Below are positions 9,355 to 17,158 of a DNA stretch of 64,000 bases, piece after piece. The translations under genes and the position numbers were made by a program. The stretch comes from Acidobacteriota bacterium (GTDB taxonomy: Bacteria; Acidobacteriota; Terriglobia; Acidiferrales; UBA7541). The stretch lies in NCBI GenBank assembly GCA_016201285.1, contig JACQDE010000019.1, positions 50,289-114,288 on the forward strand, in the 5' to 3' direction. Every line of letters starts with the position of its first letter. Position 1 is the stretch's first letter. The notes beneath the pieces were generated by a model. The model did not search any database. It was not told the origin of the DNA and saw only the letters and a list, made by a program, of their open reading frames with translations.

Positions 9355-11048
9355 GGGCGATTCTCCGCTGCGGGCGCGAGCGCGCTGGCCGGACATCCGG
9401 AAGTCCGGGGGGACAATTGAAAATATCGCCGGCCTTCGATCTGGAACGACGGCAGCAGGCAGTACTCGTTCTGCAGGAATGACGCAAACTGCTTGAGCGA
9501 GGGCCGCGGGTGCTGCTTCTCGCTCCAGGCGGCTTCCGGCGGGTTCTGCCCCAGCGCCAGCCGGTCCATCACAAAAGCGCGCCCGCCCCGCGACTCCACA
9601 GTCTTCACCTTTTCGTTGAAATAGTTCATCCAGTCGGTGCGGTCCCAGGCGTATTTGGTGTAGTCGTTGGTGGTGTTCAGGAAGCGCGCGCCGCCGTACA
9701 GATTCGTCATCGTCAGGTAGGTGATAGAAGCATCCCGGCCGAAATTGACAGGCAGGTCGTCCGGCTTCAAGAACGGCCGGACCGTTTTCATCTCCGCTTC
9801 CAGCACCATGTAGCGGCGCTGGGAGGGCAACAGAGACTCCACGAAATTGTCCGCGGCAATGAAGGCGAGGCAGGCCACCAGCATGCCGGCGAGCAGGCGC
9901 GGCCGGGGAACCCGGCGCAGCAGGTCCTGCACGGCCAGCGCGCCGAACACGTACTGCGAGAGCATGGAGGGCATGAACCGCTGCACGTCGCTCCCCAGCC
10001 AGCCGACGCTGAAGTACATGTTGATAGCCAGCGGCACGTAGAGAGCGCCGCAAAGAATGCGCATCCGCGTGTCGCCTTTCCACATGAGGTAAAGCGGATA
10101 GAGGTACACCGGCGCCAGCAGCAGCCAGACCAGCACGAACTTTCCGAGCTGCCACGGCAGCGACGCCATCTTCACCAGGTGCGGGTCCTTCAGCATCAGC
10201 CCGTTGATCATGTAGGGCAGCTCGTATATCGCCAGGATGCCGTGCGCCTGGCCGAAGGAAGCCTTCATCGGGCTCAAGGCGTCAAACTGCATCGGCTGCG
10301 TGCCCGCCGCCGCCATCCATGCCTTGATCTCCTGCCGCTCGAGCGGGATCTGCACATACAGCAGGCAGGAAACGGCCAGCACCCCCACCAGTATGATTCC
10401 CGTCAGGCTGTACACGGTCAAGTAGCTGCACCGGCGGAAAAACGATTTCGCTGGCGGCAGGAAAAACAGCAACAGCCCCGCCCCGATGGCGTTAAACGCG
10501 TGCACCAGCCAGAACGTGCACGCAAAGCATGCATACGTGGCCGCGCCGAACGCAATCACCAAGCGGCGGCCCTCGCTTATCTCCTTCCCCATTTGCAATG
10601 CAAGGTAATAGCCGGCGAAAGCCAGCAACATCGAGGTGGAGTAGAGCCGCCCGGACCCGACGTAGATCCACACACAATGCGCCGTGGCGTAGGCGAACGA
10701 GCCGGCAAATGAGATCGGGCGCGAATTCGTCAGCTCGAATAGGATGCAGTAGAGCAGCATCACCGACAACGCCGCGGTCGTGAAGTCCCAGAGATCCAGG
10801 ACCGCCCTCATGCCGGTCTCGATGCCCACGTGGTTCAGCCACTGCCACAGCCACAGCGGCAGCATGCGCTGCTCCAGGTGGCGAAATTCCAGCAGCGCGC
10901 GGATCTGGCCCGTCTCCGCCCAGTACACTGTGTCGAGCGCGTCGTTCTCGTCCCACGAAAAGCTCATCATGTACCCGGCCAGGATCAGCAGGAAGATGAG
11001 CAGAGCCTTGCCGAAGCGTGCGCTCAGGCCGGGGATGGAGGAATTCAT
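9351..11048 (-). CDS. Polytopic membrane protein, GT-C/GT39-like
   Basis: 565 residues from the ATG at 11048, which overlaps the upstream stop (ATGA); the longer reading start at 11108 would lie inside the preceding gene. There are about ten hydrophobic helices, starting FGKALLIFLLILAGYMMSF, then SWDENDALDTVYWAE, an early acidic loop of the kind that carries catalytic residues in GT-C enzymes. The soluble C-terminal ~150 residues include FLNTTNDYTKYAWDRTDW. It is coupled to the polyprenyl-P-sugar synthase at 8656-9354, the classic donor-maker/user pair. Family assignment is inferred from topology and context; sequence identity to a named GT-C family was not established. Confidence 0.65.
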   Translation of the reverse strand: MNSSIPGLSARFGKALLIFLLILAGYMMSFSWDENDALDTVYWAETGQIRALLEFRHLEQRMLPLWLWQWLNHVGIETGMRAVLDLWDFTTAALSVMLLYCILFELTNSRPISFAGSFAYATAHCVWIYVGSGRLYSTSMLLAFAGYYLALQMGKEISEGRRLVIAFGAATYACFACTFWLVHAFNAIGAGLLLFFLPPAKSFFRRCSYLTVYSLTGIILVGVLAVSCLLYVQIPLERQEIKAWMAAAGTQPMQFDALSPMKASFGQAHGILAIYELPYMINGLMLKDPHLVKMASLPWQLGKFVLVWLLLAPVYLYPLYLMWKGDTRMRILCGALYVPLAINMYFSVGWLGSDVQRFMPSMLSQYVFGALAVQDLLRRVPRPRLLAGMLVACLAFIAADNFVESLLPSQRRYMVLEAEMKTVRPFLKPDDLPVNFGRDASITYLTMTNLYGGARFLNTTNDYTKYAWDRTDWMNYFNEKVKTVESRGGRAFVMDRLALGQNPPEAAWSEKQHPRPSLKQFASFLQNEYCLLPSFQIEGRRYFQLSPRTSGCPASALAPAAENRP

Positions 11049-12271
11049 TGGGCTTCCCTCTTGGTCGGGACTCCCGGCGACGGCACTGTGCGCGGCGTGG
11101 CGGTCCACATCACTTGTTGCCGGCCGGTCAGGTACCGTGCCATGCCGTGCAGCAACGCTAGGTTCATCACCGAAAAATAGTAGGCGACCGCAAAGATCCC
11201 CGCCGGCGCGCCGTGCCGCTGCCGGCTGTAGCCCGCTAGCGCGAGCAGGTAGAACGCGGCCTGCGCCGCCAGCGCCGCGGCAAAGAACGGCCGAGCTGCC
11301 AGCACTGCGTTGGAGACCAGCGCCGCCAGCAGGAACAGCGGCACCAGCCAGCGCACCACCTTATGCGAGAAATAGGCAAACGCCGGCAGCCCCTTGAATG
11401 GGTTCAGAAAGTGCGGGTTCCGCAGCAGCGTCTGGTAAGCGCCGGCGCCGATGCGTACTTTCCGCCGGTACTCGGCGGCCAGCGTTGGCGCGGCTTCTTC
11501 GGCGCCCACTGCCTCGGGGTCGTACACCACCCGGTGTCCTTCATAACGAATTTCCATTGGGAGCTGAAAATCTTCTACGATCCACTTCTGCATCGGACGG
11601 AAGAGCGAGCGGCGGACGGCATAGACGCCGCCGTTGGCGCCCAGCACGCAGTTCAGCCTGTTTTCGAGAAACTTCAGGGCCACTTCGTAGCGCCAGTAGA
11701 GACCCTCCATTTCCGTCTTGCCGCCAGGGCTTACCAGCCGCAGCTCGCCGCAGACCGCGCCGGTCATCGGGCGGGCAAAGTGCCGCACCAGCCGCCGCAC
11801 GCAGTCCGGCTCGAGTATGGTGTTCGCGTCGGAGAAGATCAAAATGTCGGCCGTGGTGCGCTGGGCCAGGTCGCTGATCACCGCCAGCTTGCCGCGCCGC
11901 GCCGGGAACGGAAACACGCGCAAGCCCGGGTGCGGGAAGCGAGCAGCACGTTCAGGAGTCGAGTCGCTCGGCGCGTCCAGTCCGAGCAGCACTTCCATTT
12001 TTTCGGCGGGATAGTCGAGCTGCGCGGTGTTCCGCAGCTTTTCCTCAATGACGTCTTCTTCGTTGTACGCAGCGATCAGCAGCGCCACGCGCGGCTCGAA
12101 CTCGCGGCGCGCGCCGCCGCGGCGGCTGCGGCGCGTCAGAAGAAAGAGAATGTCGCGCGAGGTCTGCGTCAGCGAGGCCAGCAGAAACAGCAACAGGGGA
12201 TAGAGGGCATACGTGTAAGCCACCGCGCCCACGCTCACCCAGAATACCAGTTCTGCCGCGGACATGGTCAC
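11045..12271 (-). CDS. Membrane GT2 glycosyltransferase
   Basis: 408 residues. GTG 12271 overlaps the upstream TGA (GTGA); an ATG two codons later is an alternative. There is one N-terminal helix, then a GT2 domain with VALLIAAYNEEDVIEEKL, DAPSDST, FSDANTILEPD (DxN/DxD site), GANGGVYAVRR and EDFQLPMEIRYEG (the ED of processive-type GT2 enzymes). Four C-terminal helices follow. This architecture adds sugars to a lipid-linked intermediate at the inner membrane. It lies between the polymerase-like gene and the GT-C-like gene, with stop/start coupling on both sides. Confidence 0.88.
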   Translation of the reverse strand: MTMSAAELVFWVSVGAVAYTYALYPLLLFLLASLTQTSRDILFLLTRRSRRGGARREFEPRVALLIAAYNEEDVIEEKLRNTAQLDYPAEKMEVLLGLDAPSDSTPERAARFPHPGLRVFPFPARRGKLAVISDLAQRTTADILIFSDANTILEPDCVRRLVRHFARPMTGAVCGELRLVSPGGKTEMEGLYWRYEVALKFLENRLNCVLGANGGVYAVRRSLFRPMQKWIVEDFQLPMEIRYEGHRVVYDPEAVGAEEAAPTLAAEYRRKVRIGAGAYQTLLRNPHFLNPFKGLPAFAYFSHKVVRWLVPLFLLAALVSNAVLAARPFFAAALAAQAAFYLLALAGYSRQRHGAPAGIFAVAYYFSVMNLALLHGMARYLTGRQQVMWTATPRTVPSPGVPTKREAQ

Positions 12272-13701
12272 CAGGCCCGACCTCTCACTCCGCTACCGCC
12301 GCGCAGCCGGCCGACGCCTTCATTCCGGCCGTAAGTGGGCTTGCCGTTTCCCGCCGCCGGCGCCGGTCCCACATGGTCCTTCACCCGGTCATACACGGCC
12401 TGCAGCGCGACGCCGAATCCCGCCAGATAGTACAGGTAGTAGTCATAGGCCAGGTGGGCAAAGAAACCGGCCAGCATGAAGGAGAGGATACTCACCTGCG
12501 TGGCCCGCGCCAGCAGACTGAGTTCGGCTAATTCGGGCCGGTCATGGCATTGCTGGTGAATCCGCCGCATGCTCCGGATGGAGGTGATGAGCAGCGCGAC
12601 AAAGAGCAGGAAGGCAGGGATGCCGGCTTCGGAGGAGACCTCCGTATAGGTGTTGTGCGTGCCCTTCCAGGACTGCGAGTCGCGCGTCACCGTGCCGTTC
12701 ACGATCGGGAAATTGCCCAGCCCCAACCCGAACACCGGATTCTGGAACGTGAACTTGATCGAGTGCATGAGCAGCGTCTTGCGCTGCATTTCCGATTGCT
12801 CGGCCGAGAGCGAAGCGGCGCTGGTGGAGTAGCTTTCCTTGTCCCACATGGTGCTGAGCCGGTCCCAGAAGACGCCGGGCGCCACCAGAACCGCCACGAC
12901 AATGGCCAGCACGAAAGCCACGCCCATCAGGCGCGCCTTGGCGCTATCGCGCAGGATCAAGGCCCAAACAAGCAACAGCGAGATGATCACGCAGATCATG
13001 TTGCCGCGCGACGCCGTCTTCACCGTCATCAGCATCACCAGCCCGAACGTGCTCACCAGCACAAGGGACTTGATGATCGAGCGGCTGCTCACCAGCAGCA
13101 CGGCAATGTACGGCAGCATCACGGCCACGGCAATTCCCAGGTAGTTGCCCGAAAAGAAGCCCAGCATGGCCCCGCGCATTCGCCCTTCCGAGTCCATCGC
13201 CGGCCGCTGCACTAGGCTGTACGCGGAAACAAAGAGCATGCACAGGATCATCGCCCAGAGCAGCTTCCGCACGCGGTCCGTCGTGAATACCAGTTGCGAC
13301 AGCAGGAAGAAGATGATCAGCGTCTTCAACCAGTCTTGGTAAAGAATTTCAAACGCACGGCTCCGCCAGAAGGCGAAGGGAACACTCATGGTGAAAAAAA
13401 AAGTCAGGCCGAGAACGAGCTTCAGTTCGGTCGTCATGATCAGCGGCGCCTGCCCGCGGATCACCGCGAACCCGTACGCTGCGATCGCCATCATCGCCGC
13501 AATCTGCGCCAGCGGAATCAGCCGCAACGGGGGAATAATGTCCGAGGGCCGCGCATAGAGAAGGATAGTGAAGAGTAACAGAGCGAAGTAGGCCGACCTT
13601 GCCCGGTGCAGCGCCGGGTCCCTGGCCTCGATCTCTTCGAGCGAGAGTGTTGCCGTCGCCGGCGCCGCCATGTTTCTCGGAATCGTGCTCGTATAACCCA
13701 T
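12268..13701 (-). CDS. O-antigen ligase/polymerase family membrane protein (Wzy_C type)
   Basis: 477 residues with about twelve hydrophobic segments. The large periplasmic loop contains GLGLGNFPIVNG, then WKGTHNTYTEVSSEAGIPAF, the HN-x-Y-x-E-x-G signature of the WaaL/Wzy_C superfamily. The enzyme acts on the periplasmic face to polymerise or ligate lipid-linked repeat units. The start at 13701 is 15 bases after the GT4 stop; an internal ATG at 13671 (MAAPATATL) is a possible shorter start. The end overlaps the next gene by 4 bases. Confidence 0.85.
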   Translation of the reverse strand: MGYTSTIPRNMAAPATATLSLEEIEARDPALHRARSAYFALLLFTILLYARPSDIIPPLRLIPLAQIAAMMAIAAYGFAVIRGQAPLIMTTELKLVLGLTFFFTMSVPFAFWRSRAFEILYQDWLKTLIIFFLLSQLVFTTDRVRKLLWAMILCMLFVSAYSLVQRPAMDSEGRMRGAMLGFFSGNYLGIAVAVMLPYIAVLLVSSRSIIKSLVLVSTFGLVMLMTVKTASRGNMICVIISLLLVWALILRDSAKARLMGVAFVLAIVVAVLVAPGVFWDRLSTMWDKESYSTSAASLSAEQSEMQRKTLLMHSIKFTFQNPVFGLGLGNFPIVNGTVTRDSQSWKGTHNTYTEVSSEAGIPAFLLFVALLITSIRSMRRIHQQCHDRPELAELSLLARATQVSILSFMLAGFFAHLAYDYYLYYLAGFGVALQAVYDRVKDHVGPAPAAGNGKPTYGRNEGVGRLRGGSGVRGRAW

Positions 13702-13716
13702 GTGATTCTTCGCGTC

Positions 13717-14964
13717 CTAGATTCTCCCCGCCGGCCGGTGGCCGGTGACGGCCACGGCGCTGGCATCCGCGGCCCGCGCCAGGATTTCTTCCATCTTGGC
13801 GGCCACGCTTTCCCAGCCATGGTCGCGAACAACTTTTTCGCGGGCCGCGCGAGCAACAGCGTCGCGCCGCGAAGCATCGCCCAGCAGGAACGTCACCGCC
13901 CGGGCAAACCCCTCCGGCTCGTCCTCCAACAGGATGTCACGCCCGGGGGCCACCGGCAAGCCTTCCGCGCCCAGGGTTGTCGAAACGACAGCCCGCTCCA
14001 TGCTCATGGCCTCAAAGATTTTGATGCGCGTTCCGCCGCCGATGCGCAGCGGCACCACCGCTGCTTCCGCCCGCGCCAGATAAGGCCTCACATCTTCGAC
14101 CGTCCCTGTAATCTCTACCCAAGCATCCTCCGCCGCCAGCGCCTTCAGCCGCGCCGAAGGATTCTTTCCCACCACCGTGAGGCTGGCGTGCGGCGCCTCG
14201 CGCCGCACCCGCGGCCACACCTCGCGCACAAACCAGAAAATCCCGTCCTCGTTCGGATGCCAGTCCATCGAGCCGACGAACACCAGGTTGCCCCGCCGCC
14301 GCTCCGCCGCCTGCGGCCGGAAGAACTCGAGGTCCACCCCGGTGGGCAGGTCGGAGACATGCTGGACGCCGAACTCGCCCTCGATGATGCGCCGGTCGTC
14401 CTCGGAAACGGTGATCACGTGGTCGAACGTCCGGCAGACTTCGCCTTCGATTGCCTGCGCCTTCTCCCATTCCGCGCGCAGCAGCCACTTCCGCAGCGCG
14501 TTCGTCTCCCTCTCCCAGTGCCGCTTGCGGATGACGTACTCCACGTTGTGTTGGAAAATCACCCGTGGCCGCAGCGGCGAATCGAGGATCGCCCCGGCGG
14601 TTTGCAGGAAATCCGCCAGCACAACGTCGCACTTCTCGCGGGTCGCAACCTGTTCGATAGCCGCGCGGAATTCCGGCACGCAGTATTTTTCCAGGAAATA
14701 CGGGAAGCGGCTTGCCCGGCTGGCCAGAAACTTGAAGTAGAACGCCGGCGAAAACGTCGTCGTCTCGTTCCAGAATACCGGCGTGCAACTGCGGAAGAGC
14801 TTTCGCATCTCGGCAATGGGTCCCGCATCGCGCTCCCGGTCCGCCAGCGACACGGCATGGATCTCCACACGGTCCGCCAGCCGCGAAAAAATGTTCAGTG
14901 TGCGGATCTTCCCGCCCGCGTCGGCGGGAAAAAGGGGCCTCGGTAATGCCAATAGAATCTTCAC
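13717..14964 (-). CDS. GT4 glycosyltransferase, exosortase-locus (Stp1-like) type
   Basis: 415 residues, GTG start at 14964. A Rossmann-type N-terminus (MKILLALPRPLFPADAGGKIRT) matches the start seen in the PEP-CTERM/EpsH-associated sugar transferase family (TIGR03087). The C-terminal GT4 domain has LVFVGSMDWHPNEDG, the E-x7-E region GGGTRIKIFEAMSMERAVVST and the nucleotide-sugar pocket. It is predicted to transfer a sugar to the lipid-linked exopolysaccharide unit in the cytoplasm. It is the first gene of the downstream half of the block, after a 219-base gap carrying a candidate promoter. Confidence 0.86.
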   Translation of the reverse strand: MKILLALPRPLFPADAGGKIRTLNIFSRLADRVEIHAVSLADRERDAGPIAEMRKLFRSCTPVFWNETTTFSPAFYFKFLASRASRFPYFLEKYCVPEFRAAIEQVATREKCDVVLADFLQTAGAILDSPLRPRVIFQHNVEYVIRKRHWERETNALRKWLLRAEWEKAQAIEGEVCRTFDHVITVSEDDRRIIEGEFGVQHVSDLPTGVDLEFFRPQAAERRRGNLVFVGSMDWHPNEDGIFWFVREVWPRVRREAPHASLTVVGKNPSARLKALAAEDAWVEITGTVEDVRPYLARAEAAVVPLRIGGGTRIKIFEAMSMERAVVSTTLGAEGLPVAPGRDILLEDEPEGFARAVTFLLGDASRRDAVARAAREKVVRDHGWESVAAKMEEILARAADASAVAVTGHRPAGRI

Positions 14965-15035
14965 GGCAGTCCAGGAGCAAACCTTATTCTAGCAGCACAT
15001 CCAGTACCAGTCCTATGTCGACAAAATGCAACGTA

Positions 15036-15065
15036 ATTTTAATATTTTCTATACTTTAAAGACAA
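15036..15065 (-). promoter_or_regulatory. Candidate promoter for the downstream half of the exopolysaccharide block
   Basis: In the 219-base AT-rich gap (14965-15183), the minus strand reads TTGTCT (15065-15060), 18 bases, then TAAAAT (15041-15036). The -10 matches 5 of 6 and the -35 matches 4 of 6 consensus positions. A transcript would begin near 15029 and lead into the GT4 gene at 14964. No sigma-54 type site was seen in this gap. Confidence 0.35.
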
Positions 15066-15183
15066 CTTGCTTTGGGCCGTGCTCCCAGAAAACAGTAATT
15101 TGTTGCTGCAAATGCGCAGCTTCTTGCACACATTTCTGGCCGTTCAAATCCGGCGCTTCGCTCCTTGTTCCTGCGCGGCTGGG

Positions 15184-17154
15184 CTACGGTTTCGCCGTCT
15201 GCACTTCGGTGCGGTCCACTCGCGGTTTGCTCAGCAACTGTGCATCACGGTCAAAGGCGACGCGGCACCACAGTTCGAAATTCAGCAGGCGCCAGATGGC
15301 ATCCGTCGCGTCGGCGCGGCCCCGGCGATGCGCGTCGAGCAGGTCGCGCACGTAGCCGGGATTCAGCAGGCGGCGCTCTTCGAGCCGACCGTCGGTCAGC
15401 ACCTTTTCCACGCGCTCAGAGAGCTGGTGGCGCAGCCACGGCTTCACCGGCGTGGGGAAACCCATCTTCGTTCGGTTCAGCACTTCATCGGGCAGCCGCC
15501 CGGCCATCGCCCGCCGCAATAGATATTTTCCGGAGAGGTAGCGCACTTTGTGCCGCGCCGGGATGCGCGCCGCGAATTCCACCAGCTTGTGGTCGAGGAA
15601 CGGCACGCGGCTCTCGATCGAGGCCGCCATGCTCATCTGGTCCTGCTTCATCAGCAGCTCGACCAGGTAGGTCTTGATGTCGAGATACAGCAGCCGGCTC
15701 AACAGCGATTCCGGCCCGCCGTCCTTCGCGAAAAACGCCATCGAATTCTTGTAGGCGTCCGTCGCCCGCAGTTCGTCCGCCAGCTCGCGAGTGAAGAGTT
15801 TTCCCTGCATGGCCTGTGGAAAGACGGAATACCAGTTGTCGAAATACATGTTCTCGAAGTTCTCGGGACGGTAGAGGAAGGTGTGGCGCAGCTTGCGGCT
15901 CAAGCCCTCCGGCAGAACGCCGGATTCGAGTGACTTCGCCACCAGCCCGCGCAGCGTTCCCGGCACCAGTTTTCGATACGTGGGTCCGTAGCGCAAGTTC
16001 CACAGCGTGGCGCGGTACTTCAGGTAGCCGGCGAAAATCTCGTCGCCGCCCTCGCCGGTGAGCACCACGATCACCTTCTGCCGCGCCAGCCGCGACACGA
16101 AGTTCAGCGCCACGCTCGACGGCCACACCAGCGGTTCGTCCTCGTGCCAGATCAGTTGCGGCAGCGCGCCGAAGAAATCGTCCGGCCCCATCAGCACCTG
16201 GTTGTATTCGGCGCCGATATGCGCGGCGACGTTCTTCGCGTAAGGCAGCTCGCTGAACTGGTCTTCGGCGTAGCCGACGGAGAAGGTCTGGATGCGTTCC
16301 TTCACCAGGCGCGTCATCGTGGCCGCAATGGCGCTGGAGTCGAGCCCGCCGCTGAGAAAGACGCCCAGCGGCACGTCGCTCATCAGCCGCAGCCGCACCG
16401 ATTCGGTGAACAGCTCGTCGAAGCGCTGGACGTATTCATCTTCGCTGGAAATCGACTCGTCCGGCGTGATGTCCAGGTCCCAGTAGCGCTCGATGCGCGG
16501 CTGCGGACTGGCCTCGCCGAGCTGAATGCCCATGCGGTGCCCGGGCAGCAGCTTGCGCACACCGGCGTACATCGTTTCCTCCGACGAGATATAGCCCAGC
16601 GCGAAGAACTCCGGCAGCGCGGCGCGGTTCATCTCCGCGCGCATGCCGGGCAGCTCGAACAGCGCCTTCATTTCCGAGGCGAAGGCGAAGCGCCCGCGCG
16701 AAATCGTGTAGTAGAAGGGCTTGATGCCCAGGCGGTCGCGCGCGCAGAAGAGGCGCTGCTTCTTCGTGTCCCAGATGGCGAAGGCGAACATCCCGCGCAG
16801 GTAGTGGACGCAATCATCGCCGTATTCTTCGTAGAGGTGGATGATCGTCTCGGTGTCGCTGCGTGTCGAGTAGCGGTGGCCGCGGCGCTCGAGGTCCTGC
16901 CGGTACTCCGCGTGGTTGTAAATCTCGCCGTTGAAAACGATCCAGATCGTGCCGTCTTCGTTCGACATCGGCTGGTGGCCGCCGGCCAGGTCCACGATCG
17001 CCAGCCGCCGGAAGCCAAAGCCCGCCGGCGCCGCGGTGTAGTAGCCCTCGTCGTCCGGCCCGCGGTGGAAGATGACGCCGGCCATTGCGCGGAGTTCCGC
17101 CTCAGACGCTGCCCGCGCCCCGTTCAACGCCAGCACTCCGCAGATTCCGCACAT
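15184..17154 (-). CDS. Asparagine-synthase-like glutamine amidotransferase (first of two)
   Basis: 656 residues. MCGICGVL gives the N-terminal nucleophile Cys2. The glutaminase domain shows RGPDDEG, RLAIVDLAGGHQPM and FNGEIYNH; the synthetase domain shows LSGGLDSSA (PP-loop) and LTGEGGDEIFAGY. The length fits the exosortase-A-system amidotransferase family (TIGR03108) better than short AsnB. It adds ammonia from glutamine to an ATP-activated carboxylate. In this locus the substrate may be a uronic acid of the polymer or a surface peptide rather than aspartate. GGAG lies 11 bases upstream of the ATG, and the gap to the heparinase-like gene is 4 bases. Confidence 0.9.
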   Translation of the reverse strand: MCGICGVLALNGARAASEAELRAMAGVIFHRGPDDEGYYTAAPAGFGFRRLAIVDLAGGHQPMSNEDGTIWIVFNGEIYNHAEYRQDLERRGHRYSTRSDTETIIHLYEEYGDDCVHYLRGMFAFAIWDTKKQRLFCARDRLGIKPFYYTISRGRFAFASEMKALFELPGMRAEMNRAALPEFFALGYISSEETMYAGVRKLLPGHRMGIQLGEASPQPRIERYWDLDITPDESISSEDEYVQRFDELFTESVRLRLMSDVPLGVFLSGGLDSSAIAATMTRLVKERIQTFSVGYAEDQFSELPYAKNVAAHIGAEYNQVLMGPDDFFGALPQLIWHEDEPLVWPSSVALNFVSRLARQKVIVVLTGEGGDEIFAGYLKYRATLWNLRYGPTYRKLVPGTLRGLVAKSLESGVLPEGLSRKLRHTFLYRPENFENMYFDNWYSVFPQAMQGKLFTRELADELRATDAYKNSMAFFAKDGGPESLLSRLLYLDIKTYLVELLMKQDQMSMAASIESRVPFLDHKLVEFAARIPARHKVRYLSGKYLLRRAMAGRLPDEVLNRTKMGFPTPVKPWLRHQLSERVEKVLTDGRLEERRLLNPGYVRDLLDAHRRGRADATDAIWRLLNFELWCRVAFDRDAQLLSKPRVDRTEVQTAKP

Positions 17155-17158
17155 TGTT